The notes under the pieces are model-generated. The model made no database searches. It had not been told where the DNA came from and was given only the letters and a program-made list of their open reading frames with translations. The position numbers and the translations under genes were made by a program. 64,000 bases of DNA from positions 186,001 through 250,000 of the forward strand of contig DASRDB010000022.1 of assembly GCA_035652815.1 (NCBI GenBank), given 5' to 3'. Below are positions 15,639 to 24,334 of this stretch, piece after piece (position 1 is the stretch's first letter; every line of letters starts with the position of its first letter). The stretch comes from DASRDB01 sp035652815 (lineage in GTDB: Bacteria; Chloroflexota; Ktedonobacteria; Ktedonobacterales; Ktedonobacteraceae).

Positions 15639-15668
15639 TTGACAGACTGAACCCATCCATGTTATATA
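15639..15668 (+). promoter_or_regulatory. Sigma-70-type promoter of the lysine operon leader
   Basis: A perfect TTGACA (15639-15644) is followed after 18 bases by TATATA (15663-15668), inside an AT-rich run TTATATATTTTG. Transcription would start near 15675, just ahead of the first T-box leader. No other good promoter is seen before lysW. Confidence 0.65.
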
Positions 15669-15683
15669 TTTTGAGACACTTAT

Positions 15684-15980
15684 ACAACTGCATAGCGAAA
15701 AGCGTCGATGGGACGAGTAACAGATACCTGTTGCGAACAGAGAGTGGGCGGCTGGTGGAAAGCCCATACGTCAACGGACTGTGAATAAAACCCGGAAGCT
15801 GCGAGAAGAAATCACCTGTGAGGTGAGAGTAGACCTCTGCCGGTGGCCCCCGTGATCGGGCTGGAGTATGCATGTACTCGACAAGGTTACTATCGTGAGA
15901 TAGTAACGAATGAAGGTGGTACCACGAGAGTTGAATTGAACGCTCTTCGTCCTTTAGAGAAAGGATGAAGGGCTTTTTTA
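15684..15980 (+). promoter_or_regulatory. T-box riboswitch 1 (tRNA-Lys sensing, predicted)
   Basis: A T-box leader. Stem I elements GATGGGACGAGTAAC, AGAGAGTGGG and GGCTGGTGGAAAGCC are present. The specifier region GTGAATAAAACC contains AAA (15787-15789), a lysine codon. The T-box sequence AAGGTGGTACCACGAGAG (15913-15930) forms the antiterminator and would pair with the tRNA acceptor end. An intrinsic terminator follows (15944-15980: CTTCGTCCTT, loop, AAGGATGAAGGGCTTTTTT). Uncharged tRNA-Lys should prevent termination. The terminator sits before a second T-box rather than before a gene. Confidence 0.9.
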
Positions 15981-16002
15981 TTGGCCTTTTATCCGCGTCA
16001 AT

Positions 16003-16309
16003 TAGACAACTGCATAGTGAAAAGCAGTGATGGGACGAGTAACGGTAACGGAGCATCCAGAGAGCGAGCAGCTGGTGGAAAGCTCGTATGTATACCGACC
16101 GTGAATAAAACCCGAGAGCTGCGAGAAGAAATCACCCTGATGGGTGAGAGTAGACCTCTGCCGGTGGCCCCCGTGATCGGGCTGGAGTATATGTCAATGT
16201 ACTCGACAAGGTTACTATCGTGAGATAGTAACGAATGAAGGTGGTACCACGAGAGCCACGTCCAACGCTCTTCGTCCTTCCCTCGCTGGAGGATGAAGGG
16301 CTTTTTTTA
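16003..16309 (+). promoter_or_regulatory. T-box riboswitch 2, in tandem
   Basis: A second T-box closely related to the first: the same TGATGGGACGAGTAAC, CAGAGAGCGAGC, GTGAATAAAACCC (AAA at 16107-16109), CCGGTGGCCCCCGTGATCGG and AAGGTGGTACCACGAGAG (16238-16255) elements. It ends with its own terminator (16266-16309, ending in a run of seven T). LysW starts 46 bases later. Two sequential antitermination decisions on the same tRNA should make the operon respond more steeply to lysine starvation; this logic is inferred from known tandem T-boxes. Confidence 0.9.
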
Positions 16310-16355
16310 TTGTCCAATGTAATGCAAGAAAAAACAACAAGGAGGAAAACAACAC

Positions 16356-16517
16356 ATGGCACACTGTCCAGAATGCGAAGCTGAGATTACCGTACAGGGA
16401 ATGCTGGTTGGAGAAATTCTTTATTGTCCCGATTGTAATGCCGAACTGGAAGTATTGACGCTGGAGCCACCCACTGTTGGGCTGGCACCGCAGGTTGAAG
16501 AAGATTGGGGAGAATGA
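16356..16517 (+). CDS. lysW: LysW amino-group carrier protein
   Basis: LysW is the small carrier that protects the alpha-amino group of 2-aminoadipate during lysine synthesis. The 53-aa product has a zinc ribbon (CPECEAE and YCPDCNAEL) and ends in EEDWGE, the signature tail whose terminal Glu side chain is joined to the substrate. A GGAGG site lies 11 bases before the ATG. It is the first gene after the two T-boxes and is followed four bases later by lysX. Homologues also serve arginine synthesis, but the homocitrate-pathway genes downstream point to lysine here. Confidence 0.95.
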   Translation: MAHCPECEAEITVQGMLVGEILYCPDCNAELEVLTLEPPTVGLAPQVEEDWGE

Positions 16518-16521
16518 GATT

Positions 16522-17385
16522 ATGCGCCTGGCTATACTCACCTCGCGCATCCGCGTAGAGGAGAAACTGTTGATCGATGCCCTACGCAGGCGCGACATCG
16601 CCTTTGACATTATCGATGATGGAGAGTTGCTGTTCGATCTCCATCATCCTGATGAACGCTGGCAGCAGTACGACGCTGTTCTCTGTCGCAGTCTGAGCCA
16701 ATCTCGCGGACTGGCGGTACTGTTTGTCCTGGAAAACTGGGGCATTCGCGTTTTCAACTCGGCAGCCGTCACCGCGACCTGTAATGACAAGCTGCTCACG
16801 ACGCTGGCTTTAATTCGCGCCAATATCCCCACACCTCGCACACTGCTGGCCTTTGAGCCTGAAGTGACGGTTCGCGGCATGGAACAGCTTGGCTATCCGG
16901 TAGTAATCAAGCCGCTTGCTGGTTCCTGGGGGCGTCTATTGGCCCGCATCAATGATCGTGACGCGGCGGAAGCGGTCCTCGAACACCAGGAGACGCTTGG
17001 CTCCTACCAGCACCATATTCACTATGTGCAAGAGTACATAGCCAAGCCTCAGCGTGATATTCGCGCCTTTGTGGTTGGAGATCATACTATCTGCGCCATC
17101 TATCGCACCAGCCAGCATTGGGTAACGAATACAGCGCGTGGCGCGGTTGCCAGCAACTGTCCCATTACGCCTGAACTGGATAGCCTGTGTGTGCGAGCTG
17201 CGCAGGCTGTAGGCGGCGGCATTCTCGCTATCGACGTGCTGGAAGACCCTGAGCGCGGCCTGCTGGTTAATGAAATCAACGCCACAATGGAGTTTCGTAA
17301 TAGTATCGCGCCAACAGGTGTTGATATACCCAATGCTATGCTCGACTACATTTTCAGCCATGTACGAGCGGAGGTGATGCGATGA
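16522..17385 (+). CDS. lysX: LysX, LysW:2-aminoadipate ligase
   Basis: This ATP-grasp ligase joins LysW's C-terminal Glu to the amino group of 2-aminoadipate. The 287-aa protein begins MRLAILTSRIRVEEKLL. ATP-grasp features include NDKLLTTLALIRANIPTPRT, PVVIKPLAGSWGRLLARIND and, near the end, ILAIDVLEDPERGLLVNEIN with the NATMEFRN metal-binding segment. The ATG at 16522 was chosen because it follows the lysW stop by four bases; an upstream in-frame start would lie inside lysW. It overlaps lysY by four bases. Confidence 0.93.
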   Translation: MRLAILTSRIRVEEKLLIDALRRRDIAFDIIDDGELLFDLHHPDERWQQYDAVLCRSLSQSRGLAVLFVLENWGIRVFNSAAVTATCNDKLLTTLALIRANIPTPRTLLAFEPEVTVRGMEQLGYPVVIKPLAGSWGRLLARINDRDAAEAVLEHQETLGSYQHHIHYVQEYIAKPQRDIRAFVVGDHTICAIYRTSQHWVTNTARGAVASNCPITPELDSLCVRAAQAVGGGILAIDVLEDPERGLLVNEINATMEFRNSIAPTGVDIPNAMLDYIFSHVRAEVMR

Positions 17386-18452
17386 GTCGCATACGTATCG
17401 CAATCGTTGGCGGGTCTGGCTATACCGGTGGTGAACTGGTGCGCCTCCTGCTCTTTCATCCAGAAGTGGAGTTGACCCACGTGGCTTCAAGTAGCCATAC
17501 TGGACACTACATCCATAGCGTTCATCCAAATTTGCGCAAGCTTTGCACTTTACGATTCTGTCATCCTGATGAAATTACATCATGTGACCTGCTCTTTCTC
17601 TGCCTGCCGCATGGCGCATCAAGCAGGGAGATTGAACGCTACCGGGAGCTTGCGCCGCGCATCATTGATCTTTCGGCGGATTTTCGCCTGCGCTCTGCAT
17701 CTCTTTACGAACGCTGGTATGGCGAAGCCCATCATGCGCCACAGCTTTTACGAGAGGCGGTCTATGGCCTGCCAGAACTGCATCGCGAGGAACTGTCAGA
17801 AGCGAACTTTGTTAGTGGCACAGGCTGTATGGCGACGGCGGCTATTCTCGGCCTCGCTCCACTGTACCGGAGCGGGCTGGTGAACGAGGCGATCCCGCTG
17901 GTAGTCGAAGCTAAGGTTGGCTCATCAGCGGCAGGCGCAACGCCTGGGAAGTCAAGTCATCATCCTGAGAGAAGCGGGGCTGTGCGCTCATTTCAGCCAA
18001 CGGGTCATAGACACACGGCTGAACTGTTGCAAGAGCTTGGCAGGCTGACAAATGGCGCTACAGGAGAACTCCGGCAGCAGGTGGCTTTCTCTGCTACAGC
18101 AGTTGAACTGGTGCGCGGCGTGCTGATTACTGCACATGTTTTCCTCAACGAGGCGATAGATGAACGCATCCTCTGGCGGCTGTATCGAGAAGCCTACCAG
18201 CGCGAACCGTTCATTCGCCTGGTCAAAGATCGCAACGGCGTCTACCGCTACCCGGAGCCGAAAATTCTGGCGGGGAGCAACTACTGCGATATCGGCTTCG
18301 AGCTTGATGCCGAGCAGAGGCGCGTCGTGGTCATTGCGGCCCTGGATAACCTGATGAAGGGTGCGGCGGGAAACGCGGTGCAGGCCATAAACTGCATGTA
18401 TGGCTGGGATGAGACGCTCGGCCTCACCTTTCCCGGTTTGCATCCGGTGTAG
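17382..18452 (+). CDS. lysY: LysY, LysW-aminoadipyl-phosphate reductase
   Basis: An ArgC-type NADPH-dependent reductase that converts LysW-gamma-aminoadipyl 6-phosphate to the semialdehyde. The 356-aa protein has the Rossmann motif VGGSGYTGGELVRLLL, the catalytic cysteine in VSGTGCMATAAILG (about residue 149) and the C-terminal NLMKGAAGNAVQAIN segment of the ArgC family. It is translationally coupled to lysX (ATGA) and followed by lysZ after 23 bases. The name rests on operon context, since ArgC and LysY are hard to tell apart by motif alone. Confidence 0.92.
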   Translation: MSRIRIAIVGGSGYTGGELVRLLLFHPEVELTHVASSSHTGHYIHSVHPNLRKLCTLRFCHPDEITSCDLLFLCLPHGASSREIERYRELAPRIIDLSADFRLRSASLYERWYGEAHHAPQLLREAVYGLPELHREELSEANFVSGTGCMATAAILGLAPLYRSGLVNEAIPLVVEAKVGSSAAGATPGKSSHHPERSGAVRSFQPTGHRHTAELLQELGRLTNGATGELRQQVAFSATAVELVRGVLITAHVFLNEAIDERILWRLYREAYQREPFIRLVKDRNGVYRYPEPKILAGSNYCDIGFELDAEQRRVVVIAALDNLMKGAAGNAVQAINCMYGWDETLGLTFPGLHPV

Positions 18453-18475
18453 GCGAAAGGAAGGAAGGGTTTGCT

Positions 18476-19318
18476 ATGACGCTTGTGGTGAAAATCGGTG
18501 GTGGCGCGGATGTTCCCGTCGAAAACATCGTGCGCGAAATCGCTCAATTGATCACGGAGGGAGAGCGAGTCGTCCTTGTGCATGGCGGGTCAGACCTTAC
18601 AAACACACTTGGCGAACGCCTGGGTCATCCGGCGCGGATGATTACCTCGCCTAATGGCATGGTCAGCCGCTATACCGATAGTGAAACACTCCAAATCTAT
18701 GCGATGGCCGTTGCCGGGCAGATCAATACTGACTTAGTGGCTCGCTTGCAAGGGCAAGGGGTCAATGCGCTTGGTCTGTCAGGCGTCGATGGGCGTTTGC
18801 TGGTAGCGAGACGCAAAGCAGTAGTGCGCTCTCTACTCCCAAATGGCCGCGTGCAAATCCTGCGCGATGACTATACCGGGCAGATTGAAGAGGTCAACGG
18901 CGAACTATTACGACAACTGCTGGTTGCTGGTTATACGCCTGTCATCGCGCCGCTCGCATTGAGCCACGAGGGAGAGCGCTTAAATGTTGATGGAGACAGG
19001 GCGGCAGCAGCTATTGCAGTCGCGCTCTCAGCAGATGCCCTGGTTATTATGACCAATGTTCCCGGTCTGCTTGCTGATCCCGCCGATACAACAACGCTGA
19101 TCCGCGCTATTCCGGCAGATCAACTTGACCATTACATGCACTATGCTCAGGGACGTATGCGCAAGAAGCTATTGGGAACACAGGAAGCTCTGCAAGGTGG
19201 TGTAGCGCGAGTCTGCATCGGAAACGGTTCGCTGCGAGATGTGTTGAACGGGGCGGGAACAACGATTGAAAGAACTCCCGCCCGCTTAGAAGTTGCCACG
19301 CGAGGAGAAAGGGTATGA
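18476..19318 (+). CDS. lysZ: LysZ, LysW-aminoadipate kinase
   Basis: An N-acetylglutamate-kinase-like amino-acid kinase that phosphorylates the delta-carboxyl of LysW-aminoadipate. The 280-aa protein begins LVVKIGGGADVP, has VVLVHGGSDLTNTLGERLG (substrate loop) and NVDGDRAAAAIAVALSADAL with MTNVPGLLADP (nucleotide site). It precedes lysJK with a four-base overlap. Length and motifs fit the ArgB/LysZ family; context selects LysZ. Confidence 0.93.
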   Translation: MTLVVKIGGGADVPVENIVREIAQLITEGERVVLVHGGSDLTNTLGERLGHPARMITSPNGMVSRYTDSETLQIYAMAVAGQINTDLVARLQGQGVNALGLSGVDGRLLVARRKAVVRSLLPNGRVQILRDDYTGQIEEVNGELLRQLLVAGYTPVIAPLALSHEGERLNVDGDRAAAAIAVALSADALVIMTNVPGLLADPADTTTLIRAIPADQLDHYMHYAQGRMRKKLLGTQEALQGGVARVCIGNGSLRDVLNGAGTTIERTPARLEVATRGERV

Positions 19319-21708
19319 CCAGCATTATTGAACGAGAGAATGCCTACACCAGTGGCGTCTATGGCAAGCGCCAGGTTGCCGTTGTGCGCGGCCAGGGGGC
19401 GTTAGTCTGGGATGCCGAGGGACGCGAATATATCGATTGCACTGCTGGGTACGGGGTGGCTAATATTGGACATGCGCGCCCGGAGATTGCTGCTGCCCTC
19501 GCTGCCCAGGCGCAACGGCTGATCTCCTGTCCCGAACTCTTTTACAACGACATGCGGGCAAGCCTGCTAGAACGACTCGCGCAGCTTACACCGGAAGGAC
19601 TCGATCATATCTTCCTCTGCAACAGTGGGACAGAGGCGATTGAAGGCGCGCTCAAATTTGCTCGTCTTGCAACGGGGCGCACAGGCATCGTGGCAACCCT
19701 GCGCGGCTTTCATGGGCGCACGATGGGGGCGCTCTCAGCAACCTGGGAACCGCACTATCGCGAACCCTTCGCGCCGCTCATCCCAGGCGTCACGCATATT
19801 CGTTACAACGATTTGTCAATGGCCGAAGCTGCCATAAACCAGGACACGGCAGCCGTCCTGATTGAACTGGTGCAGGGCGAAGGCGGCGTGCATGTTGCGA
19901 CTGAAGAGTATGTACACGGCCTCGCCAGACTTTGCCAGGAACGCGGCGCTTTGCTGATTATCGACGAAGTGCAGACGGGTTTTGGTCGCACAGGACGCCT
20001 TTTTGCCTGCCATCACTTCGACTTGCAGCCGGATATTCTCTGCCTCGCCAAGTCTTTAGCAGGCGGGGTGCCGATGGGCGCAATCTGCCTCGGCTCACGT
20101 GTCATGGAGAGCGGACGCATCTCGCGCGGAGTGCATGGCAGCAGCTTTGGCGGCAATCCCTTAGCCTGCGCCGCCGCCCTCGCTACTCTGGATATTATTG
20201 AACAAGAGGTTTTGCCGGAACGTGCCGCCCGGCTCGGAACCTTTGCCCTGGAACGCCTGCGCTCGCTCCGTTCACCGCTGATCCGCGAAGTACGAGGAAG
20301 AGGTCTATTGCTCGGCATCGAATTGACTCGCCGCGTGCAGGGCTATCTTGAAGCCCTGGCAGACCGAGGTGTGCTTGCTCTCCAGGCTGGCCCGAATGTG
20401 CTGCGTCTCTTACCGCCACTCGTGATAACTGAGGAGCAACTGACGCGGGTAATAGAGGTCATTGCAGAGGTTCTGGGGGCAACGCAGATCGAAACTGTTC
20501 ATGAGCGTCTAGAGCATACCGGGGAATCGATATGCTCAAGTACACAGAGCCAGACGCGCCAGGGAAGCGCTGCCGTTGCTCTGGCCCCTGCGCCATTGAC
20601 TACTCAAACGGCGTCCAGGCCTCAGGACGAGGTAGCGTTGCTGCAAAGGATGCTGACTATTCCCAGCTATTCCGGTCAGGAGCAGTCATTAGCCCATTTT
20701 CTGGTTGAGCAGGCGCGGCAAATGGGGCTGCATGCTTTTGTGGACGACGCGGGAAATTTCATTGCCAGCACATCTGTTGATGTCGCAGGCGAGCAGCCAG
20801 TAGTTATGCTTGGGCATATGGATACTGTTCGTGGCTATATTCCTGTGCGGCTGGAAGATGGTCGGCTGTATGGTCGCGGCGCAGTCGATGCGAAGGGGCC
20901 ATTAGCGGCGTTCCTGTGTGCGACCGCTCGTCTTGCGCGGGAAAACACGTTTCGGCATCCTCTCATGGTCATCGGAGCGGTCGAGGAAGAAGCTGCTACC
21001 TCGCGTGGGGCGCGTGCGGTTGTCGCACGCTATTCACCACACGCCTGCATTATTGGGGAGCCGAGCGGAAGCGAAGCTGTCACCATTGGCTACAAGGGGC
21101 GTTTGCTGGTGGAATATTCGCTGGCTTGTTCGATAAGCCATAGCGCCGGGCCACACCAAAATAGCAGCGAACTCGCCATCAATTTCTGGAATCATGTGCA
21201 GCAGCATGCCTTTGAGTGGAACGAACGCCATGTGGCGAACTCACCGTTTGCCTCGCTGATGCCTTCTTTGCGCGAAGTCAATAGCAGCCAGGATGGTTTT
21301 GAGGAGCGTACCCGCCTCTTGATCGGCTATCGTTTGCCGCCAGCCTTTGATGTGGCCAGTTTACGAGAGCAGTTAGAGCGTTGGGCGAACGAGGATGGTG
21401 CGCGGCTTACCTTTTCAGGTGAAGAGTACGCTTTCCAGACGACGCGCACAACGCCCCTGGCAAGAGCTTTCATTCAGGCGATCCGCGCTACAGGCAGGCA
21501 ACCCTCTTTCAAAGTGAAAACCGGAACTTCGGATATGAACGTCGTAGGGCCGCTCTGGGGTCAAAATATTGTCGCCTACGGCCCAGGCGATTCGCGGTTA
21601 GATCACACTCCGCAGGAACACATTTCCGTCGCTGAATATCTTCACGCTATCGATGTACTCGAGCGCGTGTTGGGGGAACTTGCAACGCAAGGAGAGGCAA
21701 GATCATGA
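19315..21708 (+). CDS. lysJK: LysJ-LysK fusion: aminotransferase plus LysW-lysine hydrolase
   Basis: One 797-aa polypeptide performs the last two steps. Residues 1 to about 395 are a class III PLP aminotransferase (LysJ/ArgD type) with LLIIDEVQTGFGRTGRLF and the PLP lysine in LCLAKSLAGGVPMG. A 45-residue Ser/Thr/Gln/Ala-rich linker follows (about 400-445). Residues 446-797 are an M20 metallopeptidase (LysK/ArgE type) with metal ligands in VMLGHMDTVRG, YGRGAVDAKGPLAAF, GAVEEEAATSRGA, IIGEPSG and LDHTPQEHI. The linker has no stop or frameshift. These are separate genes in Thermus. It overlaps both neighbours by four bases. Confidence 0.92.
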   Translation: MTSIIERENAYTSGVYGKRQVAVVRGQGALVWDAEGREYIDCTAGYGVANIGHARPEIAAALAAQAQRLISCPELFYNDMRASLLERLAQLTPEGLDHIFLCNSGTEAIEGALKFARLATGRTGIVATLRGFHGRTMGALSATWEPHYREPFAPLIPGVTHIRYNDLSMAEAAINQDTAAVLIELVQGEGGVHVATEEYVHGLARLCQERGALLIIDEVQTGFGRTGRLFACHHFDLQPDILCLAKSLAGGVPMGAICLGSRVMESGRISRGVHGSSFGGNPLACAAALATLDIIEQEVLPERAARLGTFALERLRSLRSPLIREVRGRGLLLGIELTRRVQGYLEALADRGVLALQAGPNVLRLLPPLVITEEQLTRVIEVIAEVLGATQIETVHERLEHTGESICSSTQSQTRQGSAAVALAPAPLTTQTASRPQDEVALLQRMLTIPSYSGQEQSLAHFLVEQARQMGLHAFVDDAGNFIASTSVDVAGEQPVVMLGHMDTVRGYIPVRLEDGRLYGRGAVDAKGPLAAFLCATARLARENTFRHPLMVIGAVEEEAATSRGARAVVARYSPHACIIGEPSGSEAVTIGYKGRLLVEYSLACSISHSAGPHQNSSELAINFWNHVQQHAFEWNERHVANSPFASLMPSLREVNSSQDGFEERTRLLIGYRLPPAFDVASLREQLERWANEDGARLTFSGEEYAFQTTRTTPLARAFIQAIRATGRQPSFKVKTGTSDMNVVGPLWGQNIVAYGPGDSRLDHTPQEHISVAEYLHAIDVLERVLGELATQGEARS

Positions 21709-22853
21709 GAATGGTTACTATTCTAGACTCGACCCTGCGCGAGGGTGAGCAGTTTGCCGGGGCCTACTTCAGCCAGGAACAGCGACTAACTATTGCGCGT
21801 ATGCTCAATGCGGTTGGCGTAAACTTTATCGAGATTCCCTCGCCAGTCGCTTCAGCGGAGACCCGGCGTACCGCGTATGCCTTGTGCGAGGCTGGCTTGC
21901 GGGCGCATATCGTGGCGCATGTACGCTGCGTTGAAGCCGATGTTCAGGCCGCGCTGGATACTCCTGTTTATGGACTGAACCTTTTTTACGGCACCTCGCA
22001 GGCACTGCGTACCTTCAGTCATGGTCGCCGTATCGATCAAATCGTGGCTGACGTTGTGCCATTGATTCGACGCATTCGCGCTGCCGGGCGTTACGTGCGT
22101 TTCTCGGCAGAAGATGCCTTCCGCAGCGACCTGGTTGATCTGCTGACGGTCTTCGATGCTGTGGTTGATGCGGGTGTGCAGCGGATTGGCCTGCCTGATA
22201 CTGTCGGCATTGCCACGCCGCGCCAGGTTGAGCGTTTGGTGCGGCTTTGCTCGGAACGCTATCCGCAGGTAGGTATTGAATTTCACGGACATAACGATAC
22301 AGGATGCGCCATTGCCAACACAGTCGCGGCAATGGAAGCCGGGGCCGATTGCCTGGATGTCACGGTGTTAGGCATTGGCGAGCGCAACGGCATTGCGCCC
22401 CTCGGTGGCTTGATCGCGCAATTGTACGCACACTATCCCGAGCTATTGAGCAGCTTTGATCTCACTCAGCTTGTGCCGCTCGATCAGTATGTCGCTGAGT
22501 GCCTTCAACTGCCGATCCCCTTTAATACGCCGATCAGCGCGCCCACCGCATTTACACACCGGGCGGGCGTGCATACAAAAGCGGTTTTGCAGAATCCCCT
22601 CTCCTATGAAGTGCTGAATCCTGCCGATTTTGGTTTAGTCCGCTATGTGGATGTCGGTTCGCGCTTTACAGGACGACACGCGGTTGGGCATCGAGCCGCC
22701 ATATTGGGATTGCAACTGAATAATGAGGAAATTGTCAGCCTGACCTGCGCCTTACGGGAGCGCGCAGAGCAGGGCGCGTTGAGCCAGGAAGAAGTCGATA
22801 CATTTATTCGCGCATGGTACGAAGAAAGGAGTACTGTCGTATGGGAACGCTAA
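21705..22853 (+). CDS. Homocitrate synthase
   Basis: Condenses acetyl-CoA with 2-oxoglutarate in the first step of the 2-aminoadipate lysine route. The 382-aa TIM-barrel protein has the DRE-TIM signature ILDSTLREGEQFAGAYFS at the N terminus, FIEIPSPVAS, the metal-binding EFHGHNDTGCAIANTVAAME and GIGERNGIAPLGGL. These separate it from 2-isopropylmalate synthase (no long regulatory C-terminal domain) and are shared with NifV and Thermus Hcs. It overlaps lysJK by four bases and the homoaconitase gene by 13. Confidence 0.92.
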   Translation: MRMVTILDSTLREGEQFAGAYFSQEQRLTIARMLNAVGVNFIEIPSPVASAETRRTAYALCEAGLRAHIVAHVRCVEADVQAALDTPVYGLNLFYGTSQALRTFSHGRRIDQIVADVVPLIRRIRAAGRYVRFSAEDAFRSDLVDLLTVFDAVVDAGVQRIGLPDTVGIATPRQVERLVRLCSERYPQVGIEFHGHNDTGCAIANTVAAMEAGADCLDVTVLGIGERNGIAPLGGLIAQLYAHYPELLSSFDLTQLVPLDQYVAECLQLPIPFNTPISAPTAFTHRAGVHTKAVLQNPLSYEVLNPADFGLVRYVDVGSRFTGRHAVGHRAAILGLQLNNEEIVSLTCALRERAEQGALSQEEVDTFIRAWYEERSTVVWER

Positions 22854-24091
22854 CCGAGGAAATTTTTAGCCACAAGCTGGGCCGTCGAGTCGAGCAGGGA
22901 GAAACGGTGGTTGTGGATGTTGACCACGTGATGAGCCATGATACCACCACGCCGCTTGCTATTCAGGCGTTTCGCAAGCTGGCCCCGTTAAATGGCGGGC
23001 GCGTTTTCAATGCCCGCAGGTCGCATATCGTTTTTGACCATATTATTCCTGCCGCCACCATTGCGGCTGCTACCCTGCATCGCGATATTCGCGTCTTTGC
23101 CCAGGAGCAGGACATTCCGATTTTGCAGGAAGGCATCTGCCATCAAGTCATGCCGGAGCGCGGCTATGCGCTTCCTGGTGACATCATCGTGGGAGCGGAC
23201 AGCCATACCTGCACCTATGGCGCGTTGGGAGCATTCGCTACCGGCATGGGTTCGACCGATATCGGCGTTGCCTATGCGACCGGACGGGCCTGGTTTCGCA
23301 TTCCGCAGACCATCAACGTGGCCTTAGAAGGAACGCTTCCTTTCGGCGTCTATACCAAAGATGTCTCGCTCGAAATCGTGCGTCACCTGGGCGTAGATGG
23401 AGCCAACTATCGCGCCATCGAATATACTGGAGAACTCATTTCGCATCTGTCTGTAAGCGAACGCTTCACGCTCTGCAATATGGCGATTGAAATGGGTGGC
23501 AAGGCCGGATTGGTTGCGCCAGATGCTATCACCCAGGAGTGGCTGCGCGGGCGTACCGAGCGTGACTATCCGCTGCTCTCGCCTCACAACCCGCGCTATG
23601 AACGAACTGTTGAGATCGACGTTTCGAGACTGGAACCGCTGATTGCCTGCCCGCCGGATGTGAACAATGTTGTATCTGTTGAAGAAGTCGAGCAGGTGCA
23701 GATTGACCAGGTATTCCTGGGAACCTGCACTAACGGACGCCTTGATGATCTGGCAATCGCCGCCAATATCCTGCGTGGTAGACGCATCGCTCCGCAGATA
23801 CGCATGGTCGTCATTCCGGCCTCTCGTGAAGTCTATCTTGAGGCGATGCGACTTGGCTACCTTGAGATATTCGCCGAGGCAGGCGCATCGATCGGCACTC
23901 CCGGCTGCGGCCCCTGCATCGGACGTCACTTCGGCGTCCTGGCTCCAGGCGAACGCGCCTTAACAACCATGAACCGCAACTTCACCGGGCGCATGGGCGA
24001 TCCCACCGCCGAAATCTATCTCGGCAGTCCTGCTACAGTTGCGGCAACAGCGCTGACGGGTCATATTACCGATCCACGAAATTTCTTATAG
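22841..24091 (+). CDS. hacA: Homoaconitase large subunit
   Basis: The 416-aa aconitase-family protein isomerises homocitrate to homoisocitrate with the small subunit. [4Fe-4S] ligands are in VFLGTCTNGRLDD and TPGCGPCIGRHFG. Substrate-binding segments include DVDHVMSHDTTTPLAIQAF and VGADSHTCTYGALGAFATGM. I set the start at the ATG at 22841, preceded by GAAAGGAGTACTGTCGT, instead of an earlier in-frame ATG deeper inside the homocitrate synthase gene. Homology alone would also allow LeuC; the operon points to HacA/LysT. Confidence 0.93.
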   Translation: MGTLTEEIFSHKLGRRVEQGETVVVDVDHVMSHDTTTPLAIQAFRKLAPLNGGRVFNARRSHIVFDHIIPAATIAAATLHRDIRVFAQEQDIPILQEGICHQVMPERGYALPGDIIVGADSHTCTYGALGAFATGMGSTDIGVAYATGRAWFRIPQTINVALEGTLPFGVYTKDVSLEIVRHLGVDGANYRAIEYTGELISHLSVSERFTLCNMAIEMGGKAGLVAPDAITQEWLRGRTERDYPLLSPHNPRYERTVEIDVSRLEPLIACPPDVNNVVSVEEVEQVQIDQVFLGTCTNGRLDDLAIAANILRGRRIAPQIRMVVIPASREVYLEAMRLGYLEIFAEAGASIGTPGCGPCIGRHFGVLAPGERALTTMNRNFTGRMGDPTAEIYLGSPATVAATALTGHITDPRNFL

Positions 24092-24142
24092 CCTAAGTGT
24101 TACAACATATGAACTTTGCCAAAGAAAGGGAGTACATGCGTG

Positions 24143-24235
24143 CCTGTCATCCTGAGCGCAGCGAAGGATCTCTGGCGTGGAAATGCGATTCGCGTGTCGA
24201 GACCGCAGATCCTTCGCTGCGCTCAGGATGACAGG
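24143..24235. repeat. Family B palindromic repeat inside the lysine operon
   Basis: A 93-bp inverted repeat with arms CCTGTCATCCTGAGCGCAGC and its complement ending GATGACAGG. It splits the 243-base gap between the homoaconitase large and small subunit genes. It could form a hairpin in the operon mRNA. Confidence 0.88.
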
Positions 24236-24334
24236 AGGTATGTATCTACCTCTATGTTATCAAAGTTCATATAGGGCATAGAAGTAGGTTTGTAGTTTAA
24301 GCAAGCAAGCGTAAAGGAAGAGAGGAACACAAAA

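Noticed and set aside
15583..16362. Open frames across the T-box leaders, including repeated TPARSRGPPAEVYSH peptides on the minus strand
   Set aside because: The repeated peptide arises because the two T-boxes share sequence; the region is explained by structured RNA.
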